Source: an uncultured Prevotella sp.
Lineage (GTDB): Bacteria; Bacteroidota; Bacteroidia; Bacteroidales; Bacteroidaceae
Assembly (NCBI GenBank): GCA_900553465.1
Contig: USDT01000019.1
Span: forward strand, 1 to 50,882
Length of the DNA stretch: 50,882 bases
Direction of reading: 5' to 3'
Below the pieces are notes generated by a model, which saw nothing but the letters and a program-made list of their open reading frames with translations, made no database searches and was not told the origin of the DNA. Below, piece by piece: positions 8,554 to 18,053 of the stretch (position 1 is the stretch's first letter; the number at the start of each line of letters is the position of its first letter). The translations under genes were made by a program, and so were the position numbers.

Positions 8554-8951
8554 TGGAGCTGGAGGGAGTTGAACCCTCGTCCAAACAGGGAAACCATACG
8601 CTTTCTACACGCTTATTCCGGCCTTCGGTTTTCGTGCTGTGGCAAGACCCGGACCACCAACCACAACCTTATCCCCTAAAATTTCGCCGTCGCGGCGGGG
8701 CCCGCGCCGACTATTCCCGATTTAACCGCACCGCCGGTTCGGAATGCTTCGGGACAAGAGCTTCCGGGCGATGTCTCGTCCTGTCACCTTGTGACTGGAT
8801 TAAGCCAGTAATCTACTGTACTTCGATTAGGCAGCGAGAGCGTAATTGTTTTCGCCAGATAAATTTTCGACTGCTGATATTATGGAGCCGGCAGACGAGG
8901 CTCCGCGTGCTTACATACCATTTCTGCCCGCTGTCAAATCCGGTCAGCCCC
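8554..8951 (-). ncRNA. ssrA: tmRNA (transfer-messenger RNA)
   Basis: This RNA rescues stalled ribosomes by trans-translation together with SmpB. The minus strand begins GGGGCTGACCGGATTTGACAG, the tmRNA 5' hallmark, and ends GGTTCAACTCCCTCCAGCTCC-A, a T-arm plus acceptor strand. GGGGCTG pairs with CAGCTCC to form the acceptor stem. The tag frame at 8827-8856 reads GENNYALAA followed by a stop, the Bacteroidales form of the degradation tag. The genomic bases after the discriminator A are CGA, so the terminal CCA is not encoded and must be added. A TATCTTTG promoter lies about 70 nt upstream, implying a processed 5' leader. Confidence 0.97.
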
Positions 8952-9022
8952 GGTTTGTGTGCGCCGCCACAACGGCCGTGCACAAGGCGGAACAACGGCA
9001 GGAAGCCATAATTCCATGCGTG

Positions 9023-9053
9023 CAAAGATACTAATTATTTCGTTCACGACAAT
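9023..9053 (-). promoter_or_regulatory. ssrA promoter
   Basis: On the minus strand ATTG (complement 9050-9053) lies 19 bp upstream of TATCTTTG (complement 9023-9030). This fits the Bacteroidetes -33/-7 pattern and sits about 70 nt before the mature 5' end of tmRNA. Confidence 0.75.
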
Positions 9054-9115
9054 GATTTTTGGGCTTTTTCGTGTCATTAACATATCCACCTTATTATTTC
9101 TTGATAAAAATTACG

Positions 9116-9123
9116 TACCTTTG
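9116..9123 (+). promoter_or_regulatory. -7 box of the polysaccharide locus
   Basis: TACCTTTG matches TAnnTTTG and stands 60 nt before the first gene of the locus. No good -33 element is visible at the expected spacing. It is divergent from the ssrA promoter. No UpxY/UpxZ-type antiterminator gene, common in Bacteroides capsule loci, is present. Confidence 0.65.
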
Positions 9124-9183
9124 CAACAAAATAGGACAAACGGAGTTATATTATCAGAACATTAAAAGAAACAAAGGTAACCA

Positions 9184-9804
9184 ATGATTGAAGAAACACT
9201 GCAGGACGGTATGGGCAGAACGCAGCGCGCCATAAAGAGAGCCACGGATATCGTTTGCTCGGCCATAGGACTGGTGGTGTTGTCGCCGGTTTTTCTGGTT
9301 ATCATGATTCTGATGAAATGTCAGAAAAACGGTCCTATCTTCTTCCGACAGATCAGAATAGGATACGGAGCCAAACCGTTCGTGATATTCAAATTCCGTA
9401 CCATGAGCAGCGTGATTGAGGAGAACGGGCCACAGCTCGTGGCACGCTGCGACAACACCAACTCCACACCTTTGGAGCAGTTTCTACGCGGCCATCATCT
9501 CGACGAGCTTCCACAGATATGGAATGTTCTGCGCGGCGACATGTCGCTCGTGGGTCCGCGTCCCGAACGCAAGTATTTCATAGACCAGATAATGGCGGTG
9601 GACGACAGTTACAGGATAATCTACCGCATGCGGCCGGGCCTCACATCGGAAGCCACACTGTACAACGGCTACACCGACACGATGGAGAAAATGATACGGC
9701 GCCTGCACATGGACATCGACTACTACCGCCGGCGTTCGGTATGGCTCGACTTCAAGATTGCGGCCAAAACCGTGATATGCATCGTAACAGGAAAAAAATT
9801 CTAA
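9184..9804 (+). CDS. Undecaprenyl-phosphate sugar-phosphate transferase (WcaJ/PglC-type initiating enzyme)
   Basis: This enzyme of 206 residues starts the repeat unit by moving a sugar-1-phosphate from a UDP-sugar to undecaprenyl phosphate at the inner membrane. It has one hydrophobic segment (about 22-44), then the bacterial sugar-transferase core. The core includes KFRTM at 70-74, the catalytic Asp-Glu pair in LDELPQ (D107, E108) and GDMSLVGPRPE at 118-128. The short length, lacking the extra N-terminal membrane helices of full WcaJ, resembles the minimal monotopic class. It is first in the operon, 9 nt before the export gene. The sugar it transfers cannot be read. Confidence 0.93.
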   Translation: MIEETLQDGMGRTQRAIKRATDIVCSAIGLVVLSPVFLVIMILMKCQKNGPIFFRQIRIGYGAKPFVIFKFRTMSSVIEENGPQLVARCDNTNSTPLEQFLRGHHLDELPQIWNVLRGDMSLVGPRPERKYFIDQIMAVDDSYRIIYRMRPGLTSEATLYNGYTDTMEKMIRRLHMDIDYYRRRSVWLDFKIAAKTVICIVTGKKF

Positions 9805-9813
9805 CATATATAT

Positions 9814-12351
9814 ATGAAGAAACTTATCGCATTTGTCTTTCTTATCATGCTCATACCCGTATGCGCATCGGCACAGTCGACAATGACCGACGACCAGGTG
9901 CTCGAATTTGTGGTGCAGGAGCATGAAAAGGGAACCTCCCAACAGCAGATAGTAACAAAACTGATACAGCGCGGTGTGGACATACAGCAGATACGCCGCG
10001 TGAGAAGCAAATATGAAAACCAGATAAACAGCCAGGGACTGGGCTACGTGGCCGACAAAGCCATGAACGAGACGGAGAACAGGATGCGCACAGCCAACGG
10101 CAAGACCAAGAACTCCGCCGACAACAACAAGACCGGGCTGAACCAGCAGGACAACTATTCGAACTACAGAATATACGACGAAATGGCGCCCGTGCAGCAG
10201 TATGACGAGAGCGACCCTACGTTCCTGCAGTTCCAGAACGAGCTGGGACTCATCCTGCCCACCGATACGGCGACAATGCTCAAGCAACTCATAGCCGAAC
10301 GCGAGAAGATGAAGAAACGCGTGTTCGGACGCGACATATTCAACAACAAGAACCTCACGTTCGAACCTAACATGAACATCGCCACTCCGCAGAACTATAT
10401 TCTCGGACCGGGCGATGCAGTGATAATAGACGTATACGGAGCTTCGCAGAAGGTGATAAACTCAACAGTGTCGCCCGACGGCGATGTGACAATAGAAGGC
10501 TTCGGCCCGATACAGGTGAGCGGACTCACCGTGCAGCAGGCCAACGCCCGCATAAAGTCACAGCTCGGAGCCCGATACAGCAGCAGCAAGGTGAGACTGA
10601 CGCTCGGCCAGACACGCACCATCACCGTAAACGTAATGGGTGAGGTGGCGCTCCCAGGCACATACACACTGTCGGCATTCGCCTCTGTGTTCCACGCACT
10701 CTACATGGCCGGCGGAACCAACGACATAGGTACGCTACGCAACATCAAGGTTTACCGCAACAACAAACTGGTGAGCACAGTCGACATATATGACTACATA
10801 CTCAACGGCAAACTGACCGGCAACGTCAGACTGGCCGACGGCGACGTGATAACCGTAGAACCGTACGACTGTCTGGTGAACATCACCGGTAAGGTGAAAC
10901 GTCCGATGTACTACGAAATGAAGAAGAACGAAAGCGTCGGCACACTGCTCAAGTATGCCGGAGGATTTGCCGGTGACGCCTACCGCAAGGCCGTACGACT
11001 GGTGCGCAAGACCGGACGCGACTACTCGGTGTTCAACATCACGGAGTTCGACATGAACACATTCCACGTGGCCGACGGCGACTCGGTGAGCGTGGACTCA
11101 ATACTCAACCGCTTCTCCAACATGGTTGAGGTGAAAGGTGCAGTGTTCCGTCCCGGCATGTATCAGGTGGGCGGCGACATAACAAGCGTCAGATCACTCA
11201 TCGAACACGCTGAAGGACTGAAGGAAGACGCATTCACTGCGCGCGCCGTGATGCACCGCATGAAGGAAGACCGCACGCTGGAGGTGCTGAGTGTCGATGT
11301 GGACGGAATAATGAAAGGCTCTGCCCCCGACGTGCCGCTCAGAGAGAACGATGTGCTCTTCATACCTACCAAATCTGAAAGACAGATGCAACGCACCATA
11401 ACCATACACGGCGAGGTGAACTATCCTGGCATATATCAGTATGCAGACAACGAGACGATAGAAGACTTCGTGTTGCAGGCCGGAGGACTGAAGGACGCAG
11501 CATCCACAGTGAAGGTGGACGTGGCACGACGCATCAACAACCCGAAGGCCCTGCGCCCGGACAGCGTAATATCGCAGACCTTCACAATGGCACTGAAGGA
11601 CGGTTTCGTCATCGACGGCCAGCCGGGCTTCACACTCATGCCGTTCGACGAGGTGTACGTGCGCAAGAGTCCCGGATACAACCAGCAGCAGAATGTTGAG
11701 GTGGAAGGCAACGTGATGTTCGCCGGAACCTACACCCTCACATCGAAGAACGAACGTCTGTCTGACATCATCAAGAAAGCCGGCGGACTGAACGACCGCG
11801 CATATGCCGAAGGAGCACGTATAGAACGTAAACGCACACCGGAAGAGCAGATGAGAGACGAGACTCTGCTCAAACTGGCCAAGGCACAGAGCGGCGACAC
11901 CATCGACGTGAAGAAACTCGACATCGGCACTACATATCCTGTGGGTATAGAACTTGACAAGGCTCTGAAGGAACCGGGCAGTGATGCCGACCTTGTGCTG
12001 CGCGAAGGCGACCGCATCATCATACCGGAATACAACGGAACGGTGAAGATAAGCGGCGACGTTCTATTCCCCAACACAGTGTCGTATGAAAAGGGCAAAA
12101 AGGTGTCCTACTACATCGACCAGGCCGGCGGATGGGGCAACCGCGCAAAGAAGAGCCAGACCTACATCATATACATGAACGGAACTGTAGCCAAAGTGGG
12201 CCACGGCACGAAGGTGCGCCCGGGCTGCGAGATTGTGGTCCCGAGCAAACCTAAGAGCGACGGCAAATCGCTCGCACAATGGCTTGCTATAGGAAGCTCC
12301 ACAGCTTCGATTGCAACGATGATTGCGACAATGGTGAATCTGTTGAAATAA
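9814..12351 (+). CDS. Wza-like polysaccharide export outer-membrane protein with SLBB repeats
   Basis: This protein of 845 residues should form the outer-membrane and periplasmic export channel for the polysaccharide. A signal peptide ends at about CASAQ (residue 21). A polar linker follows, then the polysaccharide-export domain from about 190, beginning YILGPGDAVIIDVYGAS and running to LTVQQANARI. A train of SLBB-type beta-grasp repeats continues to the C-terminus, recognisable by recurring GxVxxPGxY (for example GEVALPGTYTLS, GAVFRPGMYQV, GEVNYPGIYQY, GNVMFAGTYTLT). A hydrophobic segment closes the protein. It is more than twice the length of E. coli Wza, as is usual in Bacteroidales. The next gene follows after 5 nt. 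Confidence 0.94.
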   Translation: MKKLIAFVFLIMLIPVCASAQSTMTDDQVLEFVVQEHEKGTSQQQIVTKLIQRGVDIQQIRRVRSKYENQINSQGLGYVADKAMNETENRMRTANGKTKNSADNNKTGLNQQDNYSNYRIYDEMAPVQQYDESDPTFLQFQNELGLILPTDTATMLKQLIAEREKMKKRVFGRDIFNNKNLTFEPNMNIATPQNYILGPGDAVIIDVYGASQKVINSTVSPDGDVTIEGFGPIQVSGLTVQQANARIKSQLGARYSSSKVRLTLGQTRTITVNVMGEVALPGTYTLSAFASVFHALYMAGGTNDIGTLRNIKVYRNNKLVSTVDIYDYILNGKLTGNVRLADGDVITVEPYDCLVNITGKVKRPMYYEMKKNESVGTLLKYAGGFAGDAYRKAVRLVRKTGRDYSVFNITEFDMNTFHVADGDSVSVDSILNRFSNMVEVKGAVFRPGMYQVGGDITSVRSLIEHAEGLKEDAFTARAVMHRMKEDRTLEVLSVDVDGIMKGSAPDVPLRENDVLFIPTKSERQMQRTITIHGEVNYPGIYQYADNETIEDFVLQAGGLKDAASTVKVDVARRINNPKALRPDSVISQTFTMALKDGFVIDGQPGFTLMPFDEVYVRKSPGYNQQQNVEVEGNVMFAGTYTLTSKNERLSDIIKKAGGLNDRAYAEGARIERKRTPEEQMRDETLLKLAKAQSGDTIDVKKLDIGTTYPVGIELDKALKEPGSDADLVLREGDRIIIPEYNGTVKISGDVLFPNTVSYEKGKKVSYYIDQAGGWGNRAKKSQTYIIYMNGTVAKVGHGTKVRPGCEIVVPSKPKSDGKSLAQWLAIGSSTASIATMIATMVNLLK

Positions 12352-12356
12352 AAGAA

Positions 12357-13418
12357 ATGGAACAAAAAAGAAAAATCAATATAAACATACTGAAACTGTA
12401 TGAGGCTATAAAGAAAGACAAACGCAAAATGTCTGTTTACCTCACAGTTGCGGGCGTATTCGGTGTGATCGTTGCATTCAGCATACCTAAAAAATACACA
12501 TCACAGGTAATGCTCGCACCGGAAACATCGAGCAACAGTCTGTTCTCCAGCATGTCTTCGCTAGCTTCCATGGTAGGACTTTATAACGACGCCAATCCCA
12601 CCGGAGACGCCATATATCCGGAAATATATCCGGACCTCATGGGTTCAACGACATTTATCACCAGTCTTTTCGATATAAAAGTGAAATCGCAGGACGGAAA
12701 GATAAGCAGCACGTATTATGATTATCTGACCAATGATCAGAAGATAACATGGTGGTCATACCCAATGATAGGGCTTAACAAACTGCTGAAAGCCATACTT
12801 CCACAAAAGCCTTCATATGGTGATGGGGCCGGTATCAATCCTTTCTACCTGACAGAAGAACAGGCCAGAATAATGAAAAGCATACAAAAAAATGTGTTGT
12901 GTGGCGTTGATCAGAAGACAAATGTCATAACAATAACCGTAACTGATCAGGATCCACTCATCGCAGCGACAATGGCTGACTCCGTAAAAAATACACTTCA
13001 GTATTTTATAACCCAATATCGTACAAACAAAGCACGAACAGATCTGGAGTTCATGGAGAAACTCTTTGAGGAATCCAAAAACGATTACGTAAAGGCAAGA
13101 CAGAAATATGCCACGTTCAGCGATGCCAATACGGAAATAATACTTGAGACAGTTAGATCAAAACAGGAAGATCTGGAAAATGACATGCAGCTGAAATACA
13201 ACATTTATACTCAAGTGGCACAACAGTTGCAGATGGCTAAATCGAAAGTACAGGAGAAAACACCGGCCTTTACCGTAATACAACCGGCAACCGTTCCATT
13301 GAAACACAGTAATACCCCCAAAGTGTTTATTCTGGCTGTATGGCTGTTTATCGGCGGCATGATGAGAACATGCATACTTGCTTATAAAAACAGAAAAGAA
13401 ATAATAAAGTTTGAGTAA
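12357..13418 (+). CDS. Wzz-like chain-length determinant protein (first of two)
   Basis: This inner-membrane polysaccharide co-polymerase of 353 residues is thought to set polymer length. It has an N-terminal transmembrane helix (about 24-44) followed by the Wzz-type IPKKYTSQVMLAPE. A long periplasmic coiled-coil region follows, with IQKNVLCGVDQKTNVITITVTDQDP. A second transmembrane helix sits near the end, preceded by the proline-containing ATVPLKHSNTPK. It lacks the cytoplasmic tyrosine-kinase domain of Wzc-type proteins. I chose the ATG 5 nt after the Wza stop; an in-frame ATG further upstream lies inside the Wza gene. It overlaps the next gene by one base (TAATG). Confidence 0.9.
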   Translation: MEQKRKININILKLYEAIKKDKRKMSVYLTVAGVFGVIVAFSIPKKYTSQVMLAPETSSNSLFSSMSSLASMVGLYNDANPTGDAIYPEIYPDLMGSTTFITSLFDIKVKSQDGKISSTYYDYLTNDQKITWWSYPMIGLNKLLKAILPQKPSYGDGAGINPFYLTEEQARIMKSIQKNVLCGVDQKTNVITITVTDQDPLIAATMADSVKNTLQYFITQYRTNKARTDLEFMEKLFEESKNDYVKARQKYATFSDANTEIILETVRSKQEDLENDMQLKYNIYTQVAQQLQMAKSKVQEKTPAFTVIQPATVPLKHSNTPKVFILAVWLFIGGMMRTCILAYKNRKEIIKFE

Positions 13419-14383
13419 TGGGATGTGACAATTCATGGAGTGCAGGCAAGGAATGTGCGAAACACATAAAGTTGTATATCACAACAAGTGTTATCGCGAT
13501 ATTTTCCGCATGCCTGATATCACTATCAATCCCTGTGACCTACACTTCACGAACAAAGATATCCATAGACTCAAACGACAAGAATCCTCTTGAAAAAGGC
13601 AGTCTCATATCAAATATCAGTTCTGCTCTTACTTCTTCAAAAAGCAACGTACTCACCGAACCTCTGATATACGAGGATATTCTCGAATCTGCAACTTTTT
13701 ATGAATCACTGAAAAATATAAGCGTAAAACCGGCAGAAAAGGCACGGACCATGCCATATGACGCTTACTTGCGACAACATCACCAATCAGCATGGTGGGA
13801 TAGACTGACTGGAGCTGACGGCATTGACGACATTATGGAGCGTTGTATAAAGTATGAAGTCAACACAAGAAACGGAATGATAACAATTCAAGTTTCGGAC
13901 CAGAATCCTTATATAGCATCTCTCATGGTTGATTCCATAACAGTACGCATCCAGAAAGTTATGGAAAAATATATGATACAAAAAGCTGTCACAAACTATA
14001 ACAACTGGAAAGAACTGAGAAACAGAACAGGGAAAGAATATAAAGAGGCATCACGCAGATATGCAGACTTCATAGACTCAAATGCAAATATTACACAACC
14101 AAGTACAAAAATAAACAGCGAACAACTACAAGCAGAGGTTTACAGAACAATGGCTGTTTATCAGGAAGCGGCAAGCAGATGCAAAGTGGCCGAAATGCAG
14201 ATACAGAGAACGAGACCGCTGTTTATGAAAATAGTAAACAATACTGTTCCTCTTAATCCCAGCAACCCGAAGTGGATACAGAACATTGCAATATGGTTAT
14301 TCTATTCTATTATAGGGACAACACTGTTCATTTTATACAGACGGAAATATTTTTCAGACAGCATAAAAGAAAATAATGAGTAA
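13418..14383 (+). CDS. Wzz-like chain-length determinant protein (second of two)
   Basis: This protein of 321 residues has the same architecture as its upstream neighbour: transmembrane helix at about 19-40, then SIPVTYTSRTKISID, a periplasmic part with YEVNTRNGMITIQVSDQNPYIASLMVDS, helical stretches, VPLNPSNPK and a C-terminal helix. Shared landmarks show the two are diverged paralogues rather than fragments of one gene. Both frames are intact, and the start codon overlaps the upstream stop, implying translational coupling. It probably works as a hetero-oligomer with, or a regulator of, the first protein; that is inference. It overlaps the flippase gene by 8 nt. Confidence 0.85.
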   Translation: MGCDNSWSAGKECAKHIKLYITTSVIAIFSACLISLSIPVTYTSRTKISIDSNDKNPLEKGSLISNISSALTSSKSNVLTEPLIYEDILESATFYESLKNISVKPAEKARTMPYDAYLRQHHQSAWWDRLTGADGIDDIMERCIKYEVNTRNGMITIQVSDQNPYIASLMVDSITVRIQKVMEKYMIQKAVTNYNNWKELRNRTGKEYKEASRRYADFIDSNANITQPSTKINSEQLQAEVYRTMAVYQEAASRCKVAEMQIQRTRPLFMKIVNNTVPLNPSNPKWIQNIAIWLFYSIIGTTLFILYRRKYFSDSIKENNE

Positions 14384-15698
14384 GGACGCAAGATCTTCTC
14401 TGTTAAAAAAGAATATATACTTTTCATTCCTAATCAAAGGATGGTCTGGTGTTGTACAATTGCTGATTGTACCTATAACATTGTTGTGTCTTGGTAATTA
14501 CGAAAACGGAATATGGATGACAATAAGTTCAATACTTATATGGATGGACTCGTTGGACATCGGACTTGGAAACGGATTGAGAAACAAACTGGCAGCGCAG
14601 CTTGCATCAGATGAGAAGGAAAAAGCCCGTGAAAGTGTTTCGTCAACATTTTTCATGCTTATATTCATTATGATTCCGACATCACTTCTGCTTATGTCAG
14701 CCATCAGAATATTCGATTTTTACAACATACTGAATGTTGACAACAACATGGTGGCAAATTTGAACGAAGCACTAATTGTTGCAATATTGTTTGTCAGCAC
14801 AACTTTCATATTTAAATTTACAGGGAATGTGTACCTCGGCATGCAATTGCCAGCCATAAACAACGCACTTGTTGTTGGCGGACAAACCCTTTCTCTTGTG
14901 GGAGTTTATATATTACACCTTCTTGATATACACTCGCTTACTGCCGTTGCATTTGTTTACACAGCTTCTCCAACAATTGTATATCTGACAGCATATACCA
15001 TCACATTCAACGTAAAATACAAATGGTTGCGTCCATCATTCTCTTATTTTAATAAGAATGCTGTAAAATCACTCTTCAATACAGGTGTCAAGTTCTTTAT
15101 ACTACAAATATCCGGAATTATTCTGTTTGCATCATCGAACGTCATAATATCCCGTCTGTTCACTCCTGAAATGGTAACACCATATCAGGTTGCATACAGA
15201 TATTTCAGCATTGTGGTAATGTTGTTTTCCATAGTAGCCGTACCTTACTGGAGTGCGACAACAGATGCATTCACCAGAAAAGATTTCGAATGGATAAAAA
15301 AATCCAGACGCAATATGAACAAAATAATATATGCAATAATTGTAATACTTACTTGCATGATTTTATGTTCAGGATTCGCCTACAAAATATGGGTCGGCTC
15401 AAAAGTGCACATTCCGTTGGAATTATCCATAGGTATGGCATTATATGTATTCACTATCATTTACAGTTTGAGTTACTCATACTTTCTTAATGGTATGGGA
15501 GCACAGAAACTACAGCTTTATTTCACGGTGCTGGCGGCAGTTCTCTATATTCCAACTGCAGTGCTCATAAGTGACAGACTTGGTATAACCGGTATAATTT
15601 TCGCATTATGCTTTGTCAATATACCAGGAGCAATTATAAACAAAACACAATTCACCAAAATATTATCAAATACAGATAACAAAATCTGGAATGAATAA
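14376..15698 (+). CDS. Wzx-type polysaccharide flippase
   Basis: This integral membrane protein of 440 residues has roughly 12 predicted transmembrane segments. It should flip lipid-linked repeat units across the inner membrane. The N-terminal region SFLIKGWSGVVQLLIVPITLLCLG, followed by NGIWMTISSILIWMDSLDIGLGNGLRNKLA, is typical of the MOP/PST flippase superfamily. The acidic-basic stretch SDEKEKARESVSSTF is the conserved cytoplasmic loop. It sits between the chain-length and polymerase genes as expected for a Wzx/Wzy pathway. The DNA from here onward is noticeably AT-rich. Confidence 0.9.
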   Translation: MSKDARSSLLKKNIYFSFLIKGWSGVVQLLIVPITLLCLGNYENGIWMTISSILIWMDSLDIGLGNGLRNKLAAQLASDEKEKARESVSSTFFMLIFIMIPTSLLLMSAIRIFDFYNILNVDNNMVANLNEALIVAILFVSTTFIFKFTGNVYLGMQLPAINNALVVGGQTLSLVGVYILHLLDIHSLTAVAFVYTASPTIVYLTAYTITFNVKYKWLRPSFSYFNKNAVKSLFNTGVKFFILQISGIILFASSNVIISRLFTPEMVTPYQVAYRYFSIVVMLFSIVAVPYWSATTDAFTRKDFEWIKKSRRNMNKIIYAIIVILTCMILCSGFAYKIWVGSKVHIPLELSIGMALYVFTIIYSLSYSYFLNGMGAQKLQLYFTVLAAVLYIPTAVLISDRLGITGIIFALCFVNIPGAIINKTQFTKILSNTDNKIWNE

Positions 15699-15704
15699 AA
15701 AAGA

Positions 15705-16901
15705 ATGGCAGAATTAATTATACTTATATTGATATTCCATATTGTCATATTTTGTTTATTCAAGATAGGGGATGCATTTTCACCATGGATGGTGACAGCT
15801 GGTATATGGCTTGCAATTATCCTGATGTCTCAGAATGAACAAGGACTGCTTTATCCTCTTGGACCACAATTTTACACATGTGTTGGCATATGGGTTCCAA
15901 TAATGAGTCTTTCTGGAATACTGACATATTATGCCTTTCCGGAAAACAATAAGAATGTACTGCGTGACAATAAAATAACAATAAACAATACATTTTTCAA
16001 TTTGTTTCTATTCATAGCAATAATATGCACACCTGTTTATGTGTATCAGGTTTTTAAGGTTGTTATGATGTTCGGAACAGACAATCTATTTAATAATATA
16101 CGCGTTCTCGCAACAAGTGGACAAAACGAAGGAAATGAGTTACTGAAATATATCAATACTGTCAATCAGGCATTGTATATAATTGCAATATGGAAATATC
16201 CGGATATAAAAAGATGGCAGTTCATAGTAATTATAATGGCAAACATCATGTGTGCTGTTGCAATTATGGAGAAAGGCTTTTTGTTCTTTCTGTTTTTTGT
16301 CACATTATTTGTGTTATACGAAAAAGAAAAAATAAAAATAAGATCTATTGCTATTGCCGCAATAGTAATCGTATGTCTTTTCTATTATATAAACATGTTA
16401 AGAGCAGCAGAAGGCGAAATGAATAATGTTACATTCATGGATTTTTTTGCCATTTATATACTATCACCAGCTGTTGCATTCGAAAAAGTACAGCAGAACC
16501 TTACAGATCAGTTCGGAACCCACAGCTTCGCATTCTTTTATGCTGTTCTTAATAAGTTGGGAATCGGACATTTCTATGTAGAAAAAAAACTGCAAGAATT
16601 TGTCTTTGTTCCTTTACCAACGAATGTATTTACAATATTCCAACCTTTTTTCAGGGATTTCGGATATAAAGGGATTGCATTTTTTGCATCAGTATATGGA
16701 ATATTCACAGGTTGGCTTTACCGCCAATGCATGAACGGAGGTTTTATCAGCAGATGCTTATATGCGTACATTGTAGAAATATTAATATTGCAATTCTTTC
16801 AAGAAAATCTGCTTATAAGTTTATCTATTCTATTCCAATATTTATTTGTCATGTATTTCACACTACAACAAAAAATAAAGATAAACATATATAAAAATTA
16901 A
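15705..16901 (+). CDS. Wzy-like O-antigen/capsule polymerase (multi-pass membrane protein)
   Basis: This 398-residue protein is almost entirely hydrophobic segments, with one larger soluble loop at about 240-310 (from NMLRAAEGEMNNV to FVPLPTNVFT). The loop placement and the sequence FVPLPTNVFTIFQPFFRDFGYKG resemble Wzy polymerases of the EpsG/O-antigen type, where such a motif precedes the last helices. It follows the flippase by 6 nt. Wzy proteins share little sequence, so the call rests on topology, this motif and gene order. Confidence 0.8.
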   Translation: MAELIILILIFHIVIFCLFKIGDAFSPWMVTAGIWLAIILMSQNEQGLLYPLGPQFYTCVGIWVPIMSLSGILTYYAFPENNKNVLRDNKITINNTFFNLFLFIAIICTPVYVYQVFKVVMMFGTDNLFNNIRVLATSGQNEGNELLKYINTVNQALYIIAIWKYPDIKRWQFIVIIMANIMCAVAIMEKGFLFFLFFVTLFVLYEKEKIKIRSIAIAAIVIVCLFYYINMLRAAEGEMNNVTFMDFFAIYILSPAVAFEKVQQNLTDQFGTHSFAFFYAVLNKLGIGHFYVEKKLQEFVFVPLPTNVFTIFQPFFRDFGYKGIAFFASVYGIFTGWLYRQCMNGGFISRCLYAYIVEILILQFFQENLLISLSILFQYLFVMYFTLQQKIKINIYKN

Positions 16902-16959
16902 ATATAAAGAATGATCGATTTAATTACCGACCATCTAATTACAAACATCACAAGAAAAT

Positions 16960-17874
16960 ATGGAAAAAGATATAATGAAACCATCTGTATCGGTTTTAAT
17001 GTCTACATATAATGGAGAAAAATATCTAAGACAACAAATTTCATCTATAATTGCCCAAAAAGATGTAAACATAAAACTTCTTGTGAGAGATGACGGTTCT
17101 TCTGACAACACCAAAAACATATTGGAAGAATATGCAGAAAACGGACAACTGTCATGGTATCAAGGAGAAAATCTGAAACCCGCAAGAAGTTTTCTAAAAT
17201 TACTTCAGGATTCACCAGAAGCCGATTTTTATGCTTTTTCTGATCAAGATGACGTATGGCTTGAAGACAAGCTTTCTGCAGCTACAACAGCCTTAAGCTC
17301 AATAGACCGTCCAGCCTTTTATTTCTGTCAGACCACATTGGTCGACAAAGATCTAAACGAAATATTCACACCCAAAATAAATCCATATCTCACATTTGGA
17401 GAATCGCTTATCTATCTCTATGTGAGTGGATGCACCATAGTTATAAACAAACAATTACGAGATATTATAAACAGTTACAAACCACAATGCAATACTATGC
17501 ACGATGTATGGATATATTGTATTGCACAGGCTATAAATGCATATATCTATTTCGATAAAAAATCACATATACTGTACCGTCAACACGAAACAAATACCAT
17601 TGGTTTAGGACATAGCGAAAGCTACGAATGGAAACAACGCATAAAACGTGTAATAATAAAAAAAGAACATATGCGCTCAAACAGAGCAAAAGATATTCTT
17701 AATGGTTTTGGTACAATGCTCAATGAGCAGAACTACGATATATTATCATTATTCGTATCTGGCAAAACAAATTTAAAGAAAAGATTCAAATTATTATTTG
17801 ACAATAGATACAACTGCGAGAAAAAGAAAACATTATTATTTTTTAAATTAGCAGTACTGTTAAACACATATTAA
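16960..17874 (+). CDS. Family 2 glycosyltransferase
   Basis: This cytoplasmic GT-A glycosyltransferase of 304 residues adds a sugar to the lipid-linked repeat unit. It begins with SVSVLMSTYNGEKYLRQQISSI (about 9-30). The nucleotide-binding VRDDGSSDNT is at 42-51 and the metal-binding acidic motif SDQDDVW at 94-100. The SDQDD form and the later LYRQHETNTIG are common in rhamnosyltransferase-like GT2 enzymes, but the sugar is not certain. An alternative start at residue 6 (MKPSVSV) is possible. A 179-nt gap with a promoter separates it from the next glycosyltransferase. Confidence 0.9.
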   Translation: MEKDIMKPSVSVLMSTYNGEKYLRQQISSIIAQKDVNIKLLVRDDGSSDNTKNILEEYAENGQLSWYQGENLKPARSFLKLLQDSPEADFYAFSDQDDVWLEDKLSAATTALSSIDRPAFYFCQTTLVDKDLNEIFTPKINPYLTFGESLIYLYVSGCTIVINKQLRDIINSYKPQCNTMHDVWIYCIAQAINAYIYFDKKSHILYRQHETNTIGLGHSESYEWKQRIKRVIIKKEHMRSNRAKDILNGFGTMLNEQNYDILSLFVSGKTNLKKRFKLLFDNRYNCEKKKTLLFFKLAVLLNTY

Positions 17875-17933
17875 ATTCTATTAGAATCATCAAGTCAGAC
17901 AGTTCATTTATTTCCACCAATAAAACAACTATC

Positions 17934-17965
17934 TTTGGCTTTTACATAGGAAATATGTACCTTTG
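17934..17965 (+). promoter_or_regulatory. Internal promoter within the polysaccharide locus
   Basis: TTTG at 17934-17937, a 20-bp spacer and TACCTTTG at 17958-17965 match the Bacteroidetes consensus closely. It lies in the 179-nt gap between two glycosyltransferase genes and would give the last two a separate transcript with a leader of about 80 nt. Confidence 0.8.
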
Positions 17966-18053
17966 CATTGGAAAATAGCAACAGGTATAAAGTCTCCATG
18001 CTACTTCATTTACTTTCTATTATTAGTCAAAGGTTTTATAAAAGTTATATAAA

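Noticed and set aside
8554..8600. A tRNA gene
   Set aside because: The T-arm and acceptor sequence belong to the 3' end of tmRNA; no anticodon arm precedes it at tRNA distance.
8496..9034. Several open frames across 8.4-9.0 kb on both strands
   Set aside because: They cover the tmRNA gene, whose structure and tag explain the conservation.
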